This document shows positions 41,171-50,403 of a stretch of DNA of 64,000 nucleotides, piece after piece. The stretch lies in contig JAJFGL010000055.1 in the NCBI GenBank assembly GCA_021776135.1, forward strand, positions 62,001-126,000. The letters run 5' to 3'. The notes under the pieces were generated by a model. It saw nothing but the letters and a program-made list of their open reading frames with translations, did not search any database and was not told the origin of the DNA. The stretch is from Kiloniellaceae bacterium (lineage in GTDB: Bacteria > Pseudomonadota > Alphaproteobacteria > Kiloniellales > J153). The position numbers and the translations under genes are program-made. Within the stretch, counting starts at the first letter, position 1; each line of letters starts with the position of its first letter.

Positions 41171-41243
41171 CCCCCAGCCCCGCAAGCATCGATGCTTCAC
41201 CCGGCCGGGGAATGACTTTTCCTTTGTGCCAGGACTGAAGTTC

Positions 41244-43118
41244 ATGTTTGCCTTCTTTGAAAATCTCGTCGATCCCTTCCCCGCCGCCGTGCCGGACCAG
41301 CCGCCGCGAAATTTACGTGGATTTCTTTGGCACTATGCCAAGCCGTTCGCCCCGCACCTGCTGATCGTGGCGCTGACCGCCTCGGTCTTCGCCGTGCTCG
41401 AGGTCGCGCTGTTCGGTTTGCTTGGCAATCTGGTCGATTTCTTCGCCGCCGCCGAGCGGGAAACCTTCTGGCCGGACCACGCGGGGTGGCTGATTGGCGT
41501 CGGCCTGCTGGTCCTTGTGGTCCTGCCCGCCGCCGATCTGCTGCACGAAGTCGTCACCAATCAGGCCGTCATGGGCGTTTTTCCTATGCGCATCCGTTGG
41601 CTTGCCCATCGCTACGTGCTGCGCCAGTCCATGACCTTCTTTCAGGACGATTTCGCCGGCCGGGTCGCGACCAAGGTCATGCAGACGGCCATGGCCGCGA
41701 AACAGGTGGTCGCCCTCAGCGCCGAGGTCTTCGTCTACGTATCGGTCTATTTCATCGGCGCGCTGGTCCTCTTCGCCCAGAGCGACTGGCGCATCATGGC
41801 GCCCCTGGCCCTGTGGTTCGCCGCCTATGCCTTGGCCATGCGTTTTTTCGTTCCCAGGATGCGGCGGCTGGCCAAGGAACAGGCGGACGCGCGTTCCGCC
41901 CTCACCGGGCGCATCGTCGATTCCTATACCAATATCCAGACGGTCAAGCTGTTCGCGCACGCGGCCCAAGAAGAAAACTACGCCCGGGAGTCCATGACTC
42001 CCTTCATGGACAACGTGCACCGGCAGAACCGGCTGATCACTTGGCTCAACCTTACCCTCGAGTGGCTGAACGGCCTGCTGCTGGTGTCCGCCGGCTTGAT
42101 CGGAATCTGGCTCTGGACCGAGAGCGCGGTAACCGCCGGGGCGGTGGCTCTGACTGTCGGGTTGATCTTGCGCTTGAAGGGCATGTCTCACTGGATCATG
42201 TGGGAGGTCGCTTCGCTATTCGAGAATATCGGCACGGTCCAGGACGGGCTGGAGACCATCGCGCGCGACTATGACTTGCGCGACCGGCCTACGGCCCAAG
42301 CGCTGCAGCTTGGCCAGGGCGGCATCGCCTTCGAGCAGGTGCGCTTTCACTACGGCAAGGAAAGCGGCGTTCTGGACGAGCTGTCCCTGACCATCGCGCC
42401 CGGCGAGAAGGTTGGGCTTGTCGGCCCCTCGGGCGCCGGTAAATCGACCGTCGTGAACCTTCTGCTGCGGTTCTACGATACCGAATCAGGCCGGATACTG
42501 ATCGACGGCCAGGATATCGCCCACGTCACCCAAGATAGCTTGCGCGCCGCCATCGGCCTGGTGTCCCAGGATACCTCTCTGCTGCACCGCTCGGTCCGCG
42601 ATAACATTCGCTATGGCCGGCCGGAAGCCGGCGAAGCGGCGATCGGCGAGGCGGTGAAAGCGGCCAAGGCCGACGACTTTATTCTCGGTTTGGCCGACAG
42701 AAAAGGCCGGACCGGCCTGGACGCCCAGGTCGGCGAGCGCGGCGTCAAACTCTCGGGCGGCCAGCGTCAGAGGATTGCCATAGCCCGTGTGATCCTGAAA
42801 GACGCACCGATCCTGATTCTGGACGAGGCGACCTCGGCCCTGGATTCCGAAGTCGAGGCCGCGATCCAGGACGCGCTCAGCGACCTCATGGCCGGCAAGA
42901 CCGTGATCGCCATCGCCCACCGGCTTTCGACCATCGCCGCCATGGACCGCCTGATCGTCATGGATTTCGGGCGCATCGTCGAACAAGGCACCCATGAAGA
43001 ATTGCTGGCCCTAGGCGGCCTCTACGCCCGCCTCTGGGCCCGCCAGTCCGGCGGCTTCCTGGATGCAGGAACGGATACGGCAACGCGGGTGCCCTTGGCG
43101 CGGAGAGAGCATCCATAA
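41244..43118 (+). CDS. ABC transporter, fused permease and ATPase (exporter type)
   Basis: This half-size exporter joins a six-helix transmembrane domain (about 1-330) to an ATPase domain. Visible motifs are Walker A GPSGAGKSTVVN (about 395), Q-loop LVSQDTSLLHRSV, signature LSGGQRQRIAIARV, Walker B ILILDEATSALDSE, and the switch His IAIAHRLSTIAAMD. The N-terminus MFAFFENLVDPFPA matches a conserved alphaproteobacterial subfamily, so the ATG at 41244 is chosen over a GTG at 41226. It probably acts as a homodimer; substrate unknown. A candidate leader peptide precedes it. Confidence 0.9.
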   Translation: MFAFFENLVDPFPAAVPDQPPRNLRGFLWHYAKPFAPHLLIVALTASVFAVLEVALFGLLGNLVDFFAAAERETFWPDHAGWLIGVGLLVLVVLPAADLLHEVVTNQAVMGVFPMRIRWLAHRYVLRQSMTFFQDDFAGRVATKVMQTAMAAKQVVALSAEVFVYVSVYFIGALVLFAQSDWRIMAPLALWFAAYALAMRFFVPRMRRLAKEQADARSALTGRIVDSYTNIQTVKLFAHAAQEENYARESMTPFMDNVHRQNRLITWLNLTLEWLNGLLLVSAGLIGIWLWTESAVTAGAVALTVGLILRLKGMSHWIMWEVASLFENIGTVQDGLETIARDYDLRDRPTAQALQLGQGGIAFEQVRFHYGKESGVLDELSLTIAPGEKVGLVGPSGAGKSTVVNLLLRFYDTESGRILIDGQDIAHVTQDSLRAAIGLVSQDTSLLHRSVRDNIRYGRPEAGEAAIGEAVKAAKADDFILGLADRKGRTGLDAQVGERGVKLSGGQRQRIAIARVILKDAPILILDEATSALDSEVEAAIQDALSDLMAGKTVIAIAHRLSTIAAMDRLIVMDFGRIVEQGTHEELLALGGLYARLWARQSGGFLDAGTDTATRVPLARREHP

Positions 43119-43146
43119 CAGTCGATTGGGTAAGAACCTCCCGCCT

Positions 43147-43677
43147 TCAGTCTATTTCTGGTAACGCTCTCGGAGTAGCAATAGAGGCAAGCTGTTTATA
43201 CAGAGATTTAGCACTCTCAAGCCGCCCGTCTTTCGCTTTTCCAGATTTCCGCGTCGCAGTCTCTGCCCACGGGTCGCTTTCACCACTAAGAGAAAGAAAC
43301 GCAGCCGTTGCAGCCAACTCTAACTCTATTGGATCGGCTTCCGTAGATATTGCGATCAGCTCCTTTCGCGCAGTCGATTCCATGTCATCCGACGCCTCCT
43401 GCGTCGTAAAGACAGAATAAAAACCGCCCCAAGAAGCTGGCTTCTCTTCTTCATCAATCAAATCGTGCAAGTTCGCATACCGAATAGCGTTGGCAAGCTC
43501 CTCGCTATAAGGCCCATAGTGGCGATACTCAAACGAAAATCCACCGCCAACCCCGGCAAGCTCGAGTAGAAAAGCTGTCTTTTGAAAGCGCGTGCGTCCA
43601 ACCAGCCGGCCGCCAGCGTCGCATACGATGCTTGCTGCTTTCTCAGCAGCAAGTCGGCCCTCTAAATTTTGCGACAT
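43147..43677 (-). CDS. YwgA-like protein paired with HD phosphohydrolase
   Basis: The 176-residue protein has the pattern RTRFQKTAFLLELAG (residues 28-42) followed by FEYRHYGPYSEELANAI (49-65). The QKxxxLL and YGPYSxxL motifs recall B. subtilis YwgA and, more distantly, the Panacea (DUF4065) antitoxin-like fold. The C-terminal half is helical. It starts 8 bases after the HD gene stop, so they form a two-gene operon. In B. subtilis ywfO (an HD dNTPase homologue) and ywgA are also neighbours, which supports a functional pair. Base composition is clearly lower in GC than the flanks. Role: possible regulator or antitoxin of the HD enzyme (inferred). Confidence 0.65.
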   Translation of the reverse strand: MSQNLEGRLAAEKAASIVCDAGGRLVGRTRFQKTAFLLELAGVGGGFSFEYRHYGPYSEELANAIRYANLHDLIDEEEKPASWGGFYSVFTTQEASDDMESTARKELIAISTEADPIELELAATAAFLSLSGESDPWAETATRKSGKAKDGRLESAKSLYKQLASIATPRALPEID

Positions 43678-43685
43678 GATCTGAC

Positions 43686-45068
43686 CTATCCATCTAGAAG
43701 TTGTTTGATAAATTTCTGAGCTTGCTCATCCTCTTCTCGCACGTAGAGTCGGTGAACCTTAAATGGCTCAATAGCTTTCACGACTTTCGATCTCTCACCA
43801 AGATCAACCAATTCGCCAGTCGGCGTTTTAATCCTGATTTGGTTAAGTGGACCTTTCGATTCCTGAGACTGTTTGTAAGGCTCCCGTATCGCCCGATCCG
43901 AAAGTATGCGTATCGCAGTTGTGCTATGGTCTGATACCCACTCTTTGACCTTGTCACTGATGGAGTCGCTCATTTGGTCAACTTTTGCCTCTTGATCCGC
44001 CGATTCGTCAAATTCGATATTGCGCTTCACACGTTCGCGGACATTAATCGATTTATATAATTTTCGATCACGGAGGCGAATTGCCAGATCCCTGATTACG
44101 TCATCCTTCGCATCACCGAGTAGCGCTAACGCACCCCACACCAAAGTATCATCAAGCGGCAAAACAGATTCGGCGCTGTCAGGCGATTCAGAAAATTGAA
44201 CAAGTGGATGATTCGCCGGCAAACCTGTGCTGGCTTGAGAGCCGTCCCGAACCAAATTAATCACTCTAACTAGAAGTTCAGTGAATAATTTTTCAGCACC
44301 GCGCGTTGCCTTATGATAGAAAACAGTCGGATATAGCTGAAACAACCCTAAGACATAGGCTTCAGCTGCATAAACAGCCTTTGGGCCCAACACAAACGTC
44401 TCTATACTCCCAATCTGGCGATCATCTACTCCATATGGAAGATCACCAACTTCGATGTTTGCTATTAGCCACGGAAAATCTATCGCACTATGTTGAGTTC
44501 CAGTCATCAGGCGGTCTCGCCGAATATAGTCAAGCCGATCAGCGTCAAATTGGCTTGAAACGACGGCGCCATAAATTGTGGTAGGACCATCAGCTTTAAT
44601 GATATCCGCTACGTCGTTCGCAAATCCGCTGCCCAAGACTTGTAAAACTTCGGCTACTTCCCCGTCTCTAATCAGGGCATCACTTACATTTTCGTGATTT
44701 GCCATTTTCAATTTCAGCCGCTTGCCAACTTCTTCGAACGAGTGACTAAAAGGACCATGACCAAGGTCGTGCACCAGGGCCGCTGCAAGTGCCACATAGG
44801 CTTGAGTCGATTCGAATTGGTCCCGCCCCATGTGCGCCTCGATAATCTTCATGAGTTGACGAGCGGTGTGAAATACCCCCACGCTATGGGCAAACCGCGA
44901 ATGGGTCGCACCTGGAAATACAAAATCTGAAAATCCTAGTTGTTTAACCCGACGGAGTCGTTGGAAAGGTCGGGTTTGGATCACGTTCCACAAAGTGCTT
45001 TCGAATTGCTCCGCAGAGAACTCGATAAGGTCATGGACCGGGTCGCGTATACGTTGTGGTTTACGCAT
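43686..45068 (-). CDS. HD-domain phosphohydrolase, SAMHD1/YwfO-like (probable dNTPase)
   Basis: The 460-residue protein has the metal-binding HD signature: THSRFAHSVGVFHTARQL (His at 56), LVHDLGHGPFSHSFEEV (H100, D101), and QFDADRLDYIRRDRLMTGTQ (Asp at 175). This arrangement is that of SAMHD1-like dNTP triphosphohydrolases, such as the characterised E. faecalis EF1143. The N-terminus RIRDPVHDLIEFS is typical of this group. The C-terminal 200 residues are helical and basic. A promoter with TTGACA at 45097-45102 and TAAGAA at 45074-45079 (17-base spacer) would start transcription near the ATG, so the mRNA may be almost leaderless. Low GC suggests horizontal acquisition. Likely reaction: dNTP to deoxynucleoside plus triphosphate (inferred). 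Confidence 0.8.
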   Translation of the reverse strand: MRKPQRIRDPVHDLIEFSAEQFESTLWNVIQTRPFQRLRRVKQLGFSDFVFPGATHSRFAHSVGVFHTARQLMKIIEAHMGRDQFESTQAYVALAAALVHDLGHGPFSHSFEEVGKRLKLKMANHENVSDALIRDGEVAEVLQVLGSGFANDVADIIKADGPTTIYGAVVSSQFDADRLDYIRRDRLMTGTQHSAIDFPWLIANIEVGDLPYGVDDRQIGSIETFVLGPKAVYAAEAYVLGLFQLYPTVFYHKATRGAEKLFTELLVRVINLVRDGSQASTGLPANHPLVQFSESPDSAESVLPLDDTLVWGALALLGDAKDDVIRDLAIRLRDRKLYKSINVRERVKRNIEFDESADQEAKVDQMSDSISDKVKEWVSDHSTTAIRILSDRAIREPYKQSQESKGPLNQIRIKTPTGELVDLGERSKVVKAIEPFKVHRLYVREEDEQAQKFIKQLLDG

Positions 45069-45073
45069 AAATG

Positions 45074-45102
45074 TTCTTAGTTTGTTCTTGTTCTCATGTC
45101 AA
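45074..45102 (-). promoter_or_regulatory. Promoter of HD/YwgA-like cassette
   Basis: On the minus strand TTGACA (45102-45097) is followed after 17 bases by TAAGAA (45079-45074), five bases before the start codon. Repeated AGAACA-type words (AGAACAAGAACA) occupy the spacer and could be an operator. The transcript would be nearly leaderless. Inference from sequence. Confidence 0.45.
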
Positions 45103-45213
45103 GGGTTAGCCAGCAGCTGATGTAGCCAAGATTCGGGCTTTTGCAAATGCTCCCACCTGATTGGGGTATAATATTACTTCGCCACTTATCCTTCATTTCG
45201 TGAAAACTAGACT

Positions 45214-45678
45214 TCATCCCTTCTCCCGCATGAGGCGGGCCTTGTCGCGTTGCCAGTCGCGTTTTTTATCGGCTTCGCGTTTGTCGGCTTTTTTCTTACC
45301 GCGCGCCAGGCCCAGTTCGGTCTTGGCGATGCCGCGCTCGTTGAAATAGATCGAGAGCGCGACCAGGGTGTAACCGCCGCGCCCGATCAGGCCAAGGAGC
45401 TTGTCCCTTTCGCGCCGGTGCACCAGCAGCTTACGCGGGCGCTTGGGTTCGTGGTTGAATTGGCTGGCGGGGTCGTAGGTCGGGATGTGGGCGTTCATCA
45501 GGAACAACTCGCCGCCGCGCTCCGCCGCGTAGGCATCGACCAGGGAACAGCGGCCCAGACGCAGGGACTTGACCTCGGTCCCGGTCAGCATCAGGCCCGC
45601 CTCCAGGGTGTCTTCGATCAGGTAATTGTGGCGCGCCTTGCGGTTCTGCGCGACCAGCTTTTTCGCGCCGTCGGACAT
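45214..45678 (-). CDS. smpB: SsrA-binding protein
   Basis: SmpB binds tmRNA and delivers it to stalled ribosomes in trans-translation. Signatures are [20 protein letters not shown] at the start, [38 protein letters not shown], and the basic C-terminal tail ([19 protein letters not shown]). 154 residues. It is 12 bases downstream of dapA on the same strand, a common alphaproteobacterial pair. The tmRNA gene is not in the window. Confidence 0.96.
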   Translation of the reverse strand: MSDGAKKLVAQNRKARHNYLIEDTLEAGLMLTGTEVKSLRLGRCSLVDAYAAERGGELFLMNAHIPTYDPASQFNHEPKRPRKLLVHRRERDKLLGLIGRGGYTLVALSIYFNERGIAKTELGLARGKKKADKREADKKRDWQRDKARLMREKG

Positions 45679-45689
45679 AAAGTTTGACG

Positions 45690-46577
45690 CTAGTTTATCA
45701 AGCCGGCGTGAGCCATGGCGTCGCGCACCCTGGTCTCAGTCTGCGGCGTAATACAGACCAGCGGTAAGCGCAGACGGTTCTCGCACAGGCCGAGCAAGCT
45801 GGCGCCGAACTTGACCGGGCCGGGGCTGGCCTCGACGAAGAGGGCGAGGTGCAGGGGCATGAGGCGGTCGTTGATGGCGCTGACCGTGGCCATGTCGCCG
45901 CGTTGCCAAGCCTCGTGCAGATCGGCGCACTGGCGCGGCGCGATATTGGCGGTGACCGAGATGCAGCCGTGGCCACCTTGGGCCAGGAAAGGCACTACGG
46001 TGCCGTCCTCGCCCGACATCTGGCAGAAATCGCCATCGATGGCGGCGCGGGTCAGGGCCGGGCGCATGAGATCGGCGGTCGCGTCCTTGACCCCGGCGAT
46101 GTTCGGCAGCTTGGCCAGGCGGGCCATGGTCTCGACCGTCATGTCGATCACGCTGCGGCCCGGAATGTTATAAATCAGGATCGGGATATCGGCGGCGTCA
46201 TGGACCGCCTTGAAATGCTGGTATAAGCCTTCCTGGGTCGGCTTGTTGTAGTAGGGCGTGACCACCAGGGCGGCATCGGCCCCGGCCTTCTTGGCGTGCC
46301 GGGCCAGGTGGATCGCCTCGTCGGTTGAGTTCGAGCCGGCGCCGGCGATCACCGGCACCCGGCCCTTGGCGACCTCGATGCACAACTCGGTCACCCGCAT
46401 GTGTTCGGCGTGACTCAAGGTTGGCGATTCGCCGGTGGTGCCGCAGGGCACCAGCCCGTGGCTGCCCTGGCCGATCTGCCACTGCACGAATTCCTGAAAC
46501 GCCCCCTCGTCCACATGGCCGTTCTTGAACAGCGTGATAAGGGCGGGCATGGAGCCCTTGAACATGGCTTCGGTCAT
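45690..46577 (-). CDS. dapA: 4-hydroxy-tetrahydrodipicolinate synthase
   Basis: DapA condenses pyruvate and aspartate semialdehyde in lysine and diaminopimelate synthesis. The class I aldolase features are [33 protein letters not shown] (active-site Tyr, about 137), and the Schiff-base Lys in [12 protein letters not shown] (about 165). GGGGAG lies 8 bases before the ATG at 46577, supporting this start. 295 residues. Confidence 0.95.
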   Translation of the reverse strand: MTEAMFKGSMPALITLFKNGHVDEGAFQEFVQWQIGQGSHGLVPCGTTGESPTLSHAEHMRVTELCIEVAKGRVPVIAGAGSNSTDEAIHLARHAKKAGADAALVVTPYYNKPTQEGLYQHFKAVHDAADIPILIYNIPGRSVIDMTVETMARLAKLPNIAGVKDATADLMRPALTRAAIDGDFCQMSGEDGTVVPFLAQGGHGCISVTANIAPRQCADLHEAWQRGDMATVSAINDRLMPLHLALFVEASPGPVKFGASLLGLCENRLRLPLVCITPQTETRVRDAMAHAGLIN

Positions 46578-46787
46578 GATATCTCCCCAAGCGTTTGAAC
46601 TTGGCGCGGTATTGTTTGGTTCACGGGACGATAACCCTTGGCTTGCGGCCCGGCAAGAGCGGCCCCCTTTCTAACCATGTCAATCGCATATGGAGATTTC
46701 GTAGCCGCCACGCCATACGCGATAGCCCTCCGGTCACTTAGGTGTGTAATCCTCCGGAAACTTCCGCCGCCTATGTTAGCTTGGGAC

Positions 46788-48842
46788 ATGATCGGAAATA
46801 TGAAAGCGATTCGGATACTTGTCCGCGCCCTGACGGTCGCGGTGCTGGCTTGGCTGACCGCCGGTGTGCCCGGCGTCCTGGCCGGGGACGGGGTCCGGCT
46901 CTCGGCGGCGGACAAGGCCATCTATGCCCAGGCCTTCCGCCTGGCCGAAACCCGGCGCTTCGATAAGGCGCGCAAGCTCGCCCTCACGGCGAGCGATCCG
47001 CGCCTGAGCAAGGTCATTCTGTGGCGCGGCTTCAGCACCGAGCGTCAGGAAGCCGGCGATTTCGCCGCCATCGCGGCCTTTCTGGCCCACAACCCCGAAT
47101 GGCCGGGCCGGGGCGCCATGCGCCTGCGCGCGGAAAAGGCCATGGCGGACGGCCTGGACGACGCCGCGGTCCTATCCTGGTTCGAAACCCAAGCGGCCTT
47201 GACCTTGGAAGGCGCCGCCCGCCATGGCGAGGCCCTGCTGCGCGCGGGCCTGGAGGAACAAGCCATCGCGGCGATCCGCGCCGCCTGGGTGGAACGGGAT
47301 TCCGCGACGGGCCGGGAAGCCCCCTTTCTGAAACGCTTCGGCGATTTTATCCGGCAAGAGGATCATACCGCGCGCTTGGAGCGTCTGCTTTGGGCCCGTT
47401 CCGACCGTGCGGCCCGGCGCCAGGCCCGGCGTCTGGGCAAGGGCTATGCCGCCCTGGCGGAGGCGCGGCTGCGCCTGGCCCGCAACCGGCCCGGCGTCGA
47501 TTCGGCCATCGAGAGCGTACCGGCGGCCCTGCGCGGCGATCCCGGCCTGCGCTTCGAACGGGCGCGCTGGCGCCAGAGCCGGCGCCGCGCCAACGACACC
47601 CTGGCCCTGCTCGACCCGCCCCTGCCCGGCGCCCCGCAAGCGGAACGCTGGTGGCGTCTGCGCCATTGGGGGGTGCGCAAGGCCCTGGCCCTGGGCGAAA
47701 TCTCGGCGGCCTACCGGATCGCCAGCGGCCACGGCCTGACCGCCGGCCTGGGCTTCGCCCAGGGCGAGTGGCTGGCCGGATGGATCGCCTTAAGGTTCCT
47801 CGACATGCCGCGCGAGGCCTTTGCCCATTTCACCCGCCTCCATGGCGGCGTGTCGTCATCGGTCAGCCTGGGCCGGGGCGCCTTCTGGGCCGGCGAGGCG
47901 GCGCGCGGCCTGGCCAAGCGGGCCAAGTCCGACGAGGTATTTTGGCGCCAGCGCGCCCGTCAGTGGTATATCGTCGCCGCCATTCACGACACCAGCTACT
48001 ACGGTCAACTGGCGAGCCGCCGCCTGGGCCTCGACCCCGGCATCGTCATGCGGGCCCACGCCGTGCCGGACGAGGGCGACCGCCAGGCGTTCCAAGACCG
48101 GGAGCTGGTTCAAGTCGTCGCGCTTCTGGCCGAGTTGGGCGAGAGGAAGCTGATGGAGCGTTTCATGGCCCGCTTGCGAAGCCTGGCCATGACCGGCAAG
48201 GACTATGTGCTGATCGCCGAACTGGCCGTGAGCGTTGCGCGCCCCGATCTGGCCCTGCGCGCGGCCCGCGCGGCGCGCGGCCAGGGCATCGTTCTGCCCG
48301 ATGTCCTGTTTCCCCCCAAACCCCCGCCGAACCCGGCCGCGCCCAAGACCGGCCAGCCGGAAGCCGCCCTGGTGCTCGCCCTGATCCGGCAGGAAAGTGG
48401 GTTTTATCCCCAGGCGGTCAGCGGCTCCGGGGCCCGGGGCCTGATGCAAATCATGCCGGCCACGGCCCGCCAGGTGGCCCGGAAAGTCGCGCTTCGCTAC
48501 AGCAAGACCCGGCTGCTGGACGACCCGGACTACAATCTCCTGCTGGGAACGACCTATCTGTCCGGCCTGCTTGAGCGCTACGGCGGCTCCTATGCCTTGG
48601 CCCTGGCGGCGTATAACGCCGGGCCGGCGCGGGCCAACCGCTGGATCGATACCTACGGCGACCCGCGCGAAACCGATGTCGATGCCATCGACTGGATCGA
48701 AAGCATTCCCATCGACGAAACCCGCAATTACGTGCAGCGCATTCTCGAAAGCCTGACCGCCTACCGCCAACACCTGGGAATCGCGCAAGCGGGCCGTGCG
48801 GGCTTGCCAAAACTGAGCGCTTTCGTATCGTTCGGGCAGTAA
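46788..48842 (+). CDS. Soluble lytic murein transglycosylase (SLT)
   Basis: The periplasmic enzyme cleaves peptidoglycan glycan strands with formation of 1,6-anhydromuramic acid. A signal peptide (ILVRALTVAVLAWLTAGVPGVLA) precedes a long helical superhelix domain (about 40-530) and a C-terminal lysozyme-like catalytic domain. The catalytic Glu is in LALIRQESGFYPQAVSGSGARG, followed by LMQIMPATARQVARKVAL and GTTYLSGLLERYGGSYALAL AAYNAGP-type helices. Start chosen at the ATG just before the signal peptide; a second ATG at 46800 is possible. It is divergent from dapA. Confidence 0.9.
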   Translation: MIGNMKAIRILVRALTVAVLAWLTAGVPGVLAGDGVRLSAADKAIYAQAFRLAETRRFDKARKLALTASDPRLSKVILWRGFSTERQEAGDFAAIAAFLAHNPEWPGRGAMRLRAEKAMADGLDDAAVLSWFETQAALTLEGAARHGEALLRAGLEEQAIAAIRAAWVERDSATGREAPFLKRFGDFIRQEDHTARLERLLWARSDRAARRQARRLGKGYAALAEARLRLARNRPGVDSAIESVPAALRGDPGLRFERARWRQSRRRANDTLALLDPPLPGAPQAERWWRLRHWGVRKALALGEISAAYRIASGHGLTAGLGFAQGEWLAGWIALRFLDMPREAFAHFTRLHGGVSSSVSLGRGAFWAGEAARGLAKRAKSDEVFWRQRARQWYIVAAIHDTSYYGQLASRRLGLDPGIVMRAHAVPDEGDRQAFQDRELVQVVALLAELGERKLMERFMARLRSLAMTGKDYVLIAELAVSVARPDLALRAARAARGQGIVLPDVLFPPKPPPNPAAPKTGQPEAALVLALIRQESGFYPQAVSGSGARGLMQIMPATARQVARKVALRYSKTRLLDDPDYNLLLGTTYLSGLLERYGGSYALALAAYNAGPARANRWIDTYGDPRETDVDAIDWIESIPIDETRNYVQRILESLTAYRQHLGIAQAGRAGLPKLSAFVSFGQ

Positions 48843-48860
48843 TCCTAAGGAGACATTAGA

Positions 48861-49547
48861 ATGACCCATCCCGCCTTCGCCGATATCGGCGCCTGTGTTT
48901 TCGATGCCTATGGAACCTTGTTCGACGTGCACTCCGCGGTTGGCCGCGCCGGGGCGGCCTTGGGCGGCAAGGCCGATGGCGTGTCCGCCCTGTGGCGGCA
49001 GAAACAACTTGAATACACCTGGCTTCGCAGCCTCATGGACGCGCACGCCGATTTCTGGCAGGTGACAAGCGACGGGCTGAGCTATGCTCTGGCGTCCCAT
49101 GGCGTGGAGGATCCGGCCCTGCACGCGCGGCTTATGAATCAATATCTCGGCCTCGATGCCTACCCCGATGTCGCCGCGTGCCTGGGGCGCTTGCAAGGCG
49201 GCGGCAAGAAAACCGCGATCCTATCCAACGGCACCCCGAAAATGCTGCAAGCGGCCATGGAATCGGCCAAGCTCAACGACCTTCTCGACCATGCGTTTTC
49301 AATCGAGGACGTGGGCATCTACAAACCCGACAGCCGCGTTTATCAGCACGCCGTCGATAGTTTGGGGATCGGGCGGGAACGTATCTGCTTCGTCTCGACA
49401 AATGCCTGGGACGCCAGCGCCGCCGCCAATTTCGGCTTCAAAGTCGCCTGGATGAACCGCTTCGGCAAGGAACCGGAACGCCTGCCGGGCCCGCTATCCG
49501 CGGTCATGACCTCCTTGGAGGAACTGCCGGGGCTGCTGGGCCTGTGA
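48861..49547 (+). CDS. Haloacid dehalogenase, type II
   Basis: The HAD-superfamily hydrolase of 228 residues has the nucleophile Asp in VFDAYGTLFDVHSAV (about 13), the motif II Ser/Thr in AILSNGTPKML, a Lys in DVGIYKPDSRVYQHA, and FVSTNAWDASAAANFGFKVAWMNR, the type II haloacid dehalogenase fingerprint. It probably releases halide from 2-haloalkanoic acids. It follows the transglycosylase by 18 bases with its own AAGGAG, and the alpha/beta hydrolase follows 4 bases later. Confidence 0.88.
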   Translation: MTHPAFADIGACVFDAYGTLFDVHSAVGRAGAALGGKADGVSALWRQKQLEYTWLRSLMDAHADFWQVTSDGLSYALASHGVEDPALHARLMNQYLGLDAYPDVAACLGRLQGGGKKTAILSNGTPKMLQAAMESAKLNDLLDHAFSIEDVGIYKPDSRVYQHAVDSLGIGRERICFVSTNAWDASAAANFGFKVAWMNRFGKEPERLPGPLSAVMTSLEELPGLLGL

Positions 49548-49551
49548 AACC

Positions 49552-50403
49552 GTGACGTTCCAGGAGCGCCACTACAGCGCCCAGGACGGCCGGCGCCTTT
49601 ATTACCGGGATTACGGCGATCCCCTAAGCGCGCCCCCGCCCCTGCTGTGCCTGCCCGGCCTGACCCGCAACGCCAAGGATTTCGACGTCATGGCCCGGCG
49701 CCTGTGCGGGCAACGGCGAGTCGTGTGCCCGGACTACCGGGGCCGGGGCCGCTCGGAGTACGATCCCGACTGGCGCAAATACGCACCCCGCGAAACCCTG
49801 AGCGACGTGCGTCACCTGACCATCGCCGCCGGCCTGCACCGGGTTATTATCTGCGGCGTTTCCTTCGGCGGCTTGCTGGCCATGGCCTTGAGCGTCGCCG
49901 CGCCCACGATACTGGCCGGGGTTATCCTCAATGACGTCGGACCGGACCTGAACCCCGAGGGCACCGCTCGAATACTGGACTACATCGGCCGCGACCACCC
50001 GCAACCGGATTGGGAAACCGCGACCGTGACCATGCGCCAGACTTTCCCATATCTGTCTTATAAGACCGAAGAAGACTGGCGGCGTTTCACGGAGGCGAGC
50101 TTTCGCGAAGGCGCGGACGGCCTCCTGCACGTCGATTACGACACCGATCTCGTGCGGCCCTTGCGCGAGACCCGTGAAGAGGAGGATATTTGGCCTCTCT
50201 TCGCGGCCTTGCGCCGGGTTCCGGTCCTGGTCCTGCGGGGTGGCGTATCGGATGTGCTGAGCGCCGGGACGCTGGAAAAAATGCAAAGGGTTAAACCCGA
50301 TTTGACCCAGGTGACCCTGGCCGGGGTCGGTCACGTGCCGTCCCTGAACGAACCCGAATCGGAACAGGCAATAGATGACTTCCTCAAGCGTATCGACGGC
50401 TGA
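49552..50403 (+). CDS. Alpha/beta hydrolase
   Basis: This is a single-domain alpha/beta hydrolase of 283 residues. The nucleophile elbow is ICGVSFGGLLAMALS (Ser at about 104), the acid is likely in VLRGGVSDVLS, and the catalytic His in LAGVGHVPSLNEPE. The oxyanion-hole segment is LLCLPGLTRNAKDFDVMA. The start is a GTG at 49552, 4 bases after the dehalogenase stop. Substrate unknown. It shares 29 bases at its 3' end with the dehydratase gene. Confidence 0.87.
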   Translation: MTFQERHYSAQDGRRLYYRDYGDPLSAPPPLLCLPGLTRNAKDFDVMARRLCGQRRVVCPDYRGRGRSEYDPDWRKYAPRETLSDVRHLTIAAGLHRVIICGVSFGGLLAMALSVAAPTILAGVILNDVGPDLNPEGTARILDYIGRDHPQPDWETATVTMRQTFPYLSYKTEEDWRRFTEASFREGADGLLHVDYDTDLVRPLRETREEEDIWPLFAALRRVPVLVLRGGVSDVLSAGTLEKMQRVKPDLTQVTLAGVGHVPSLNEPESEQAIDDFLKRIDG

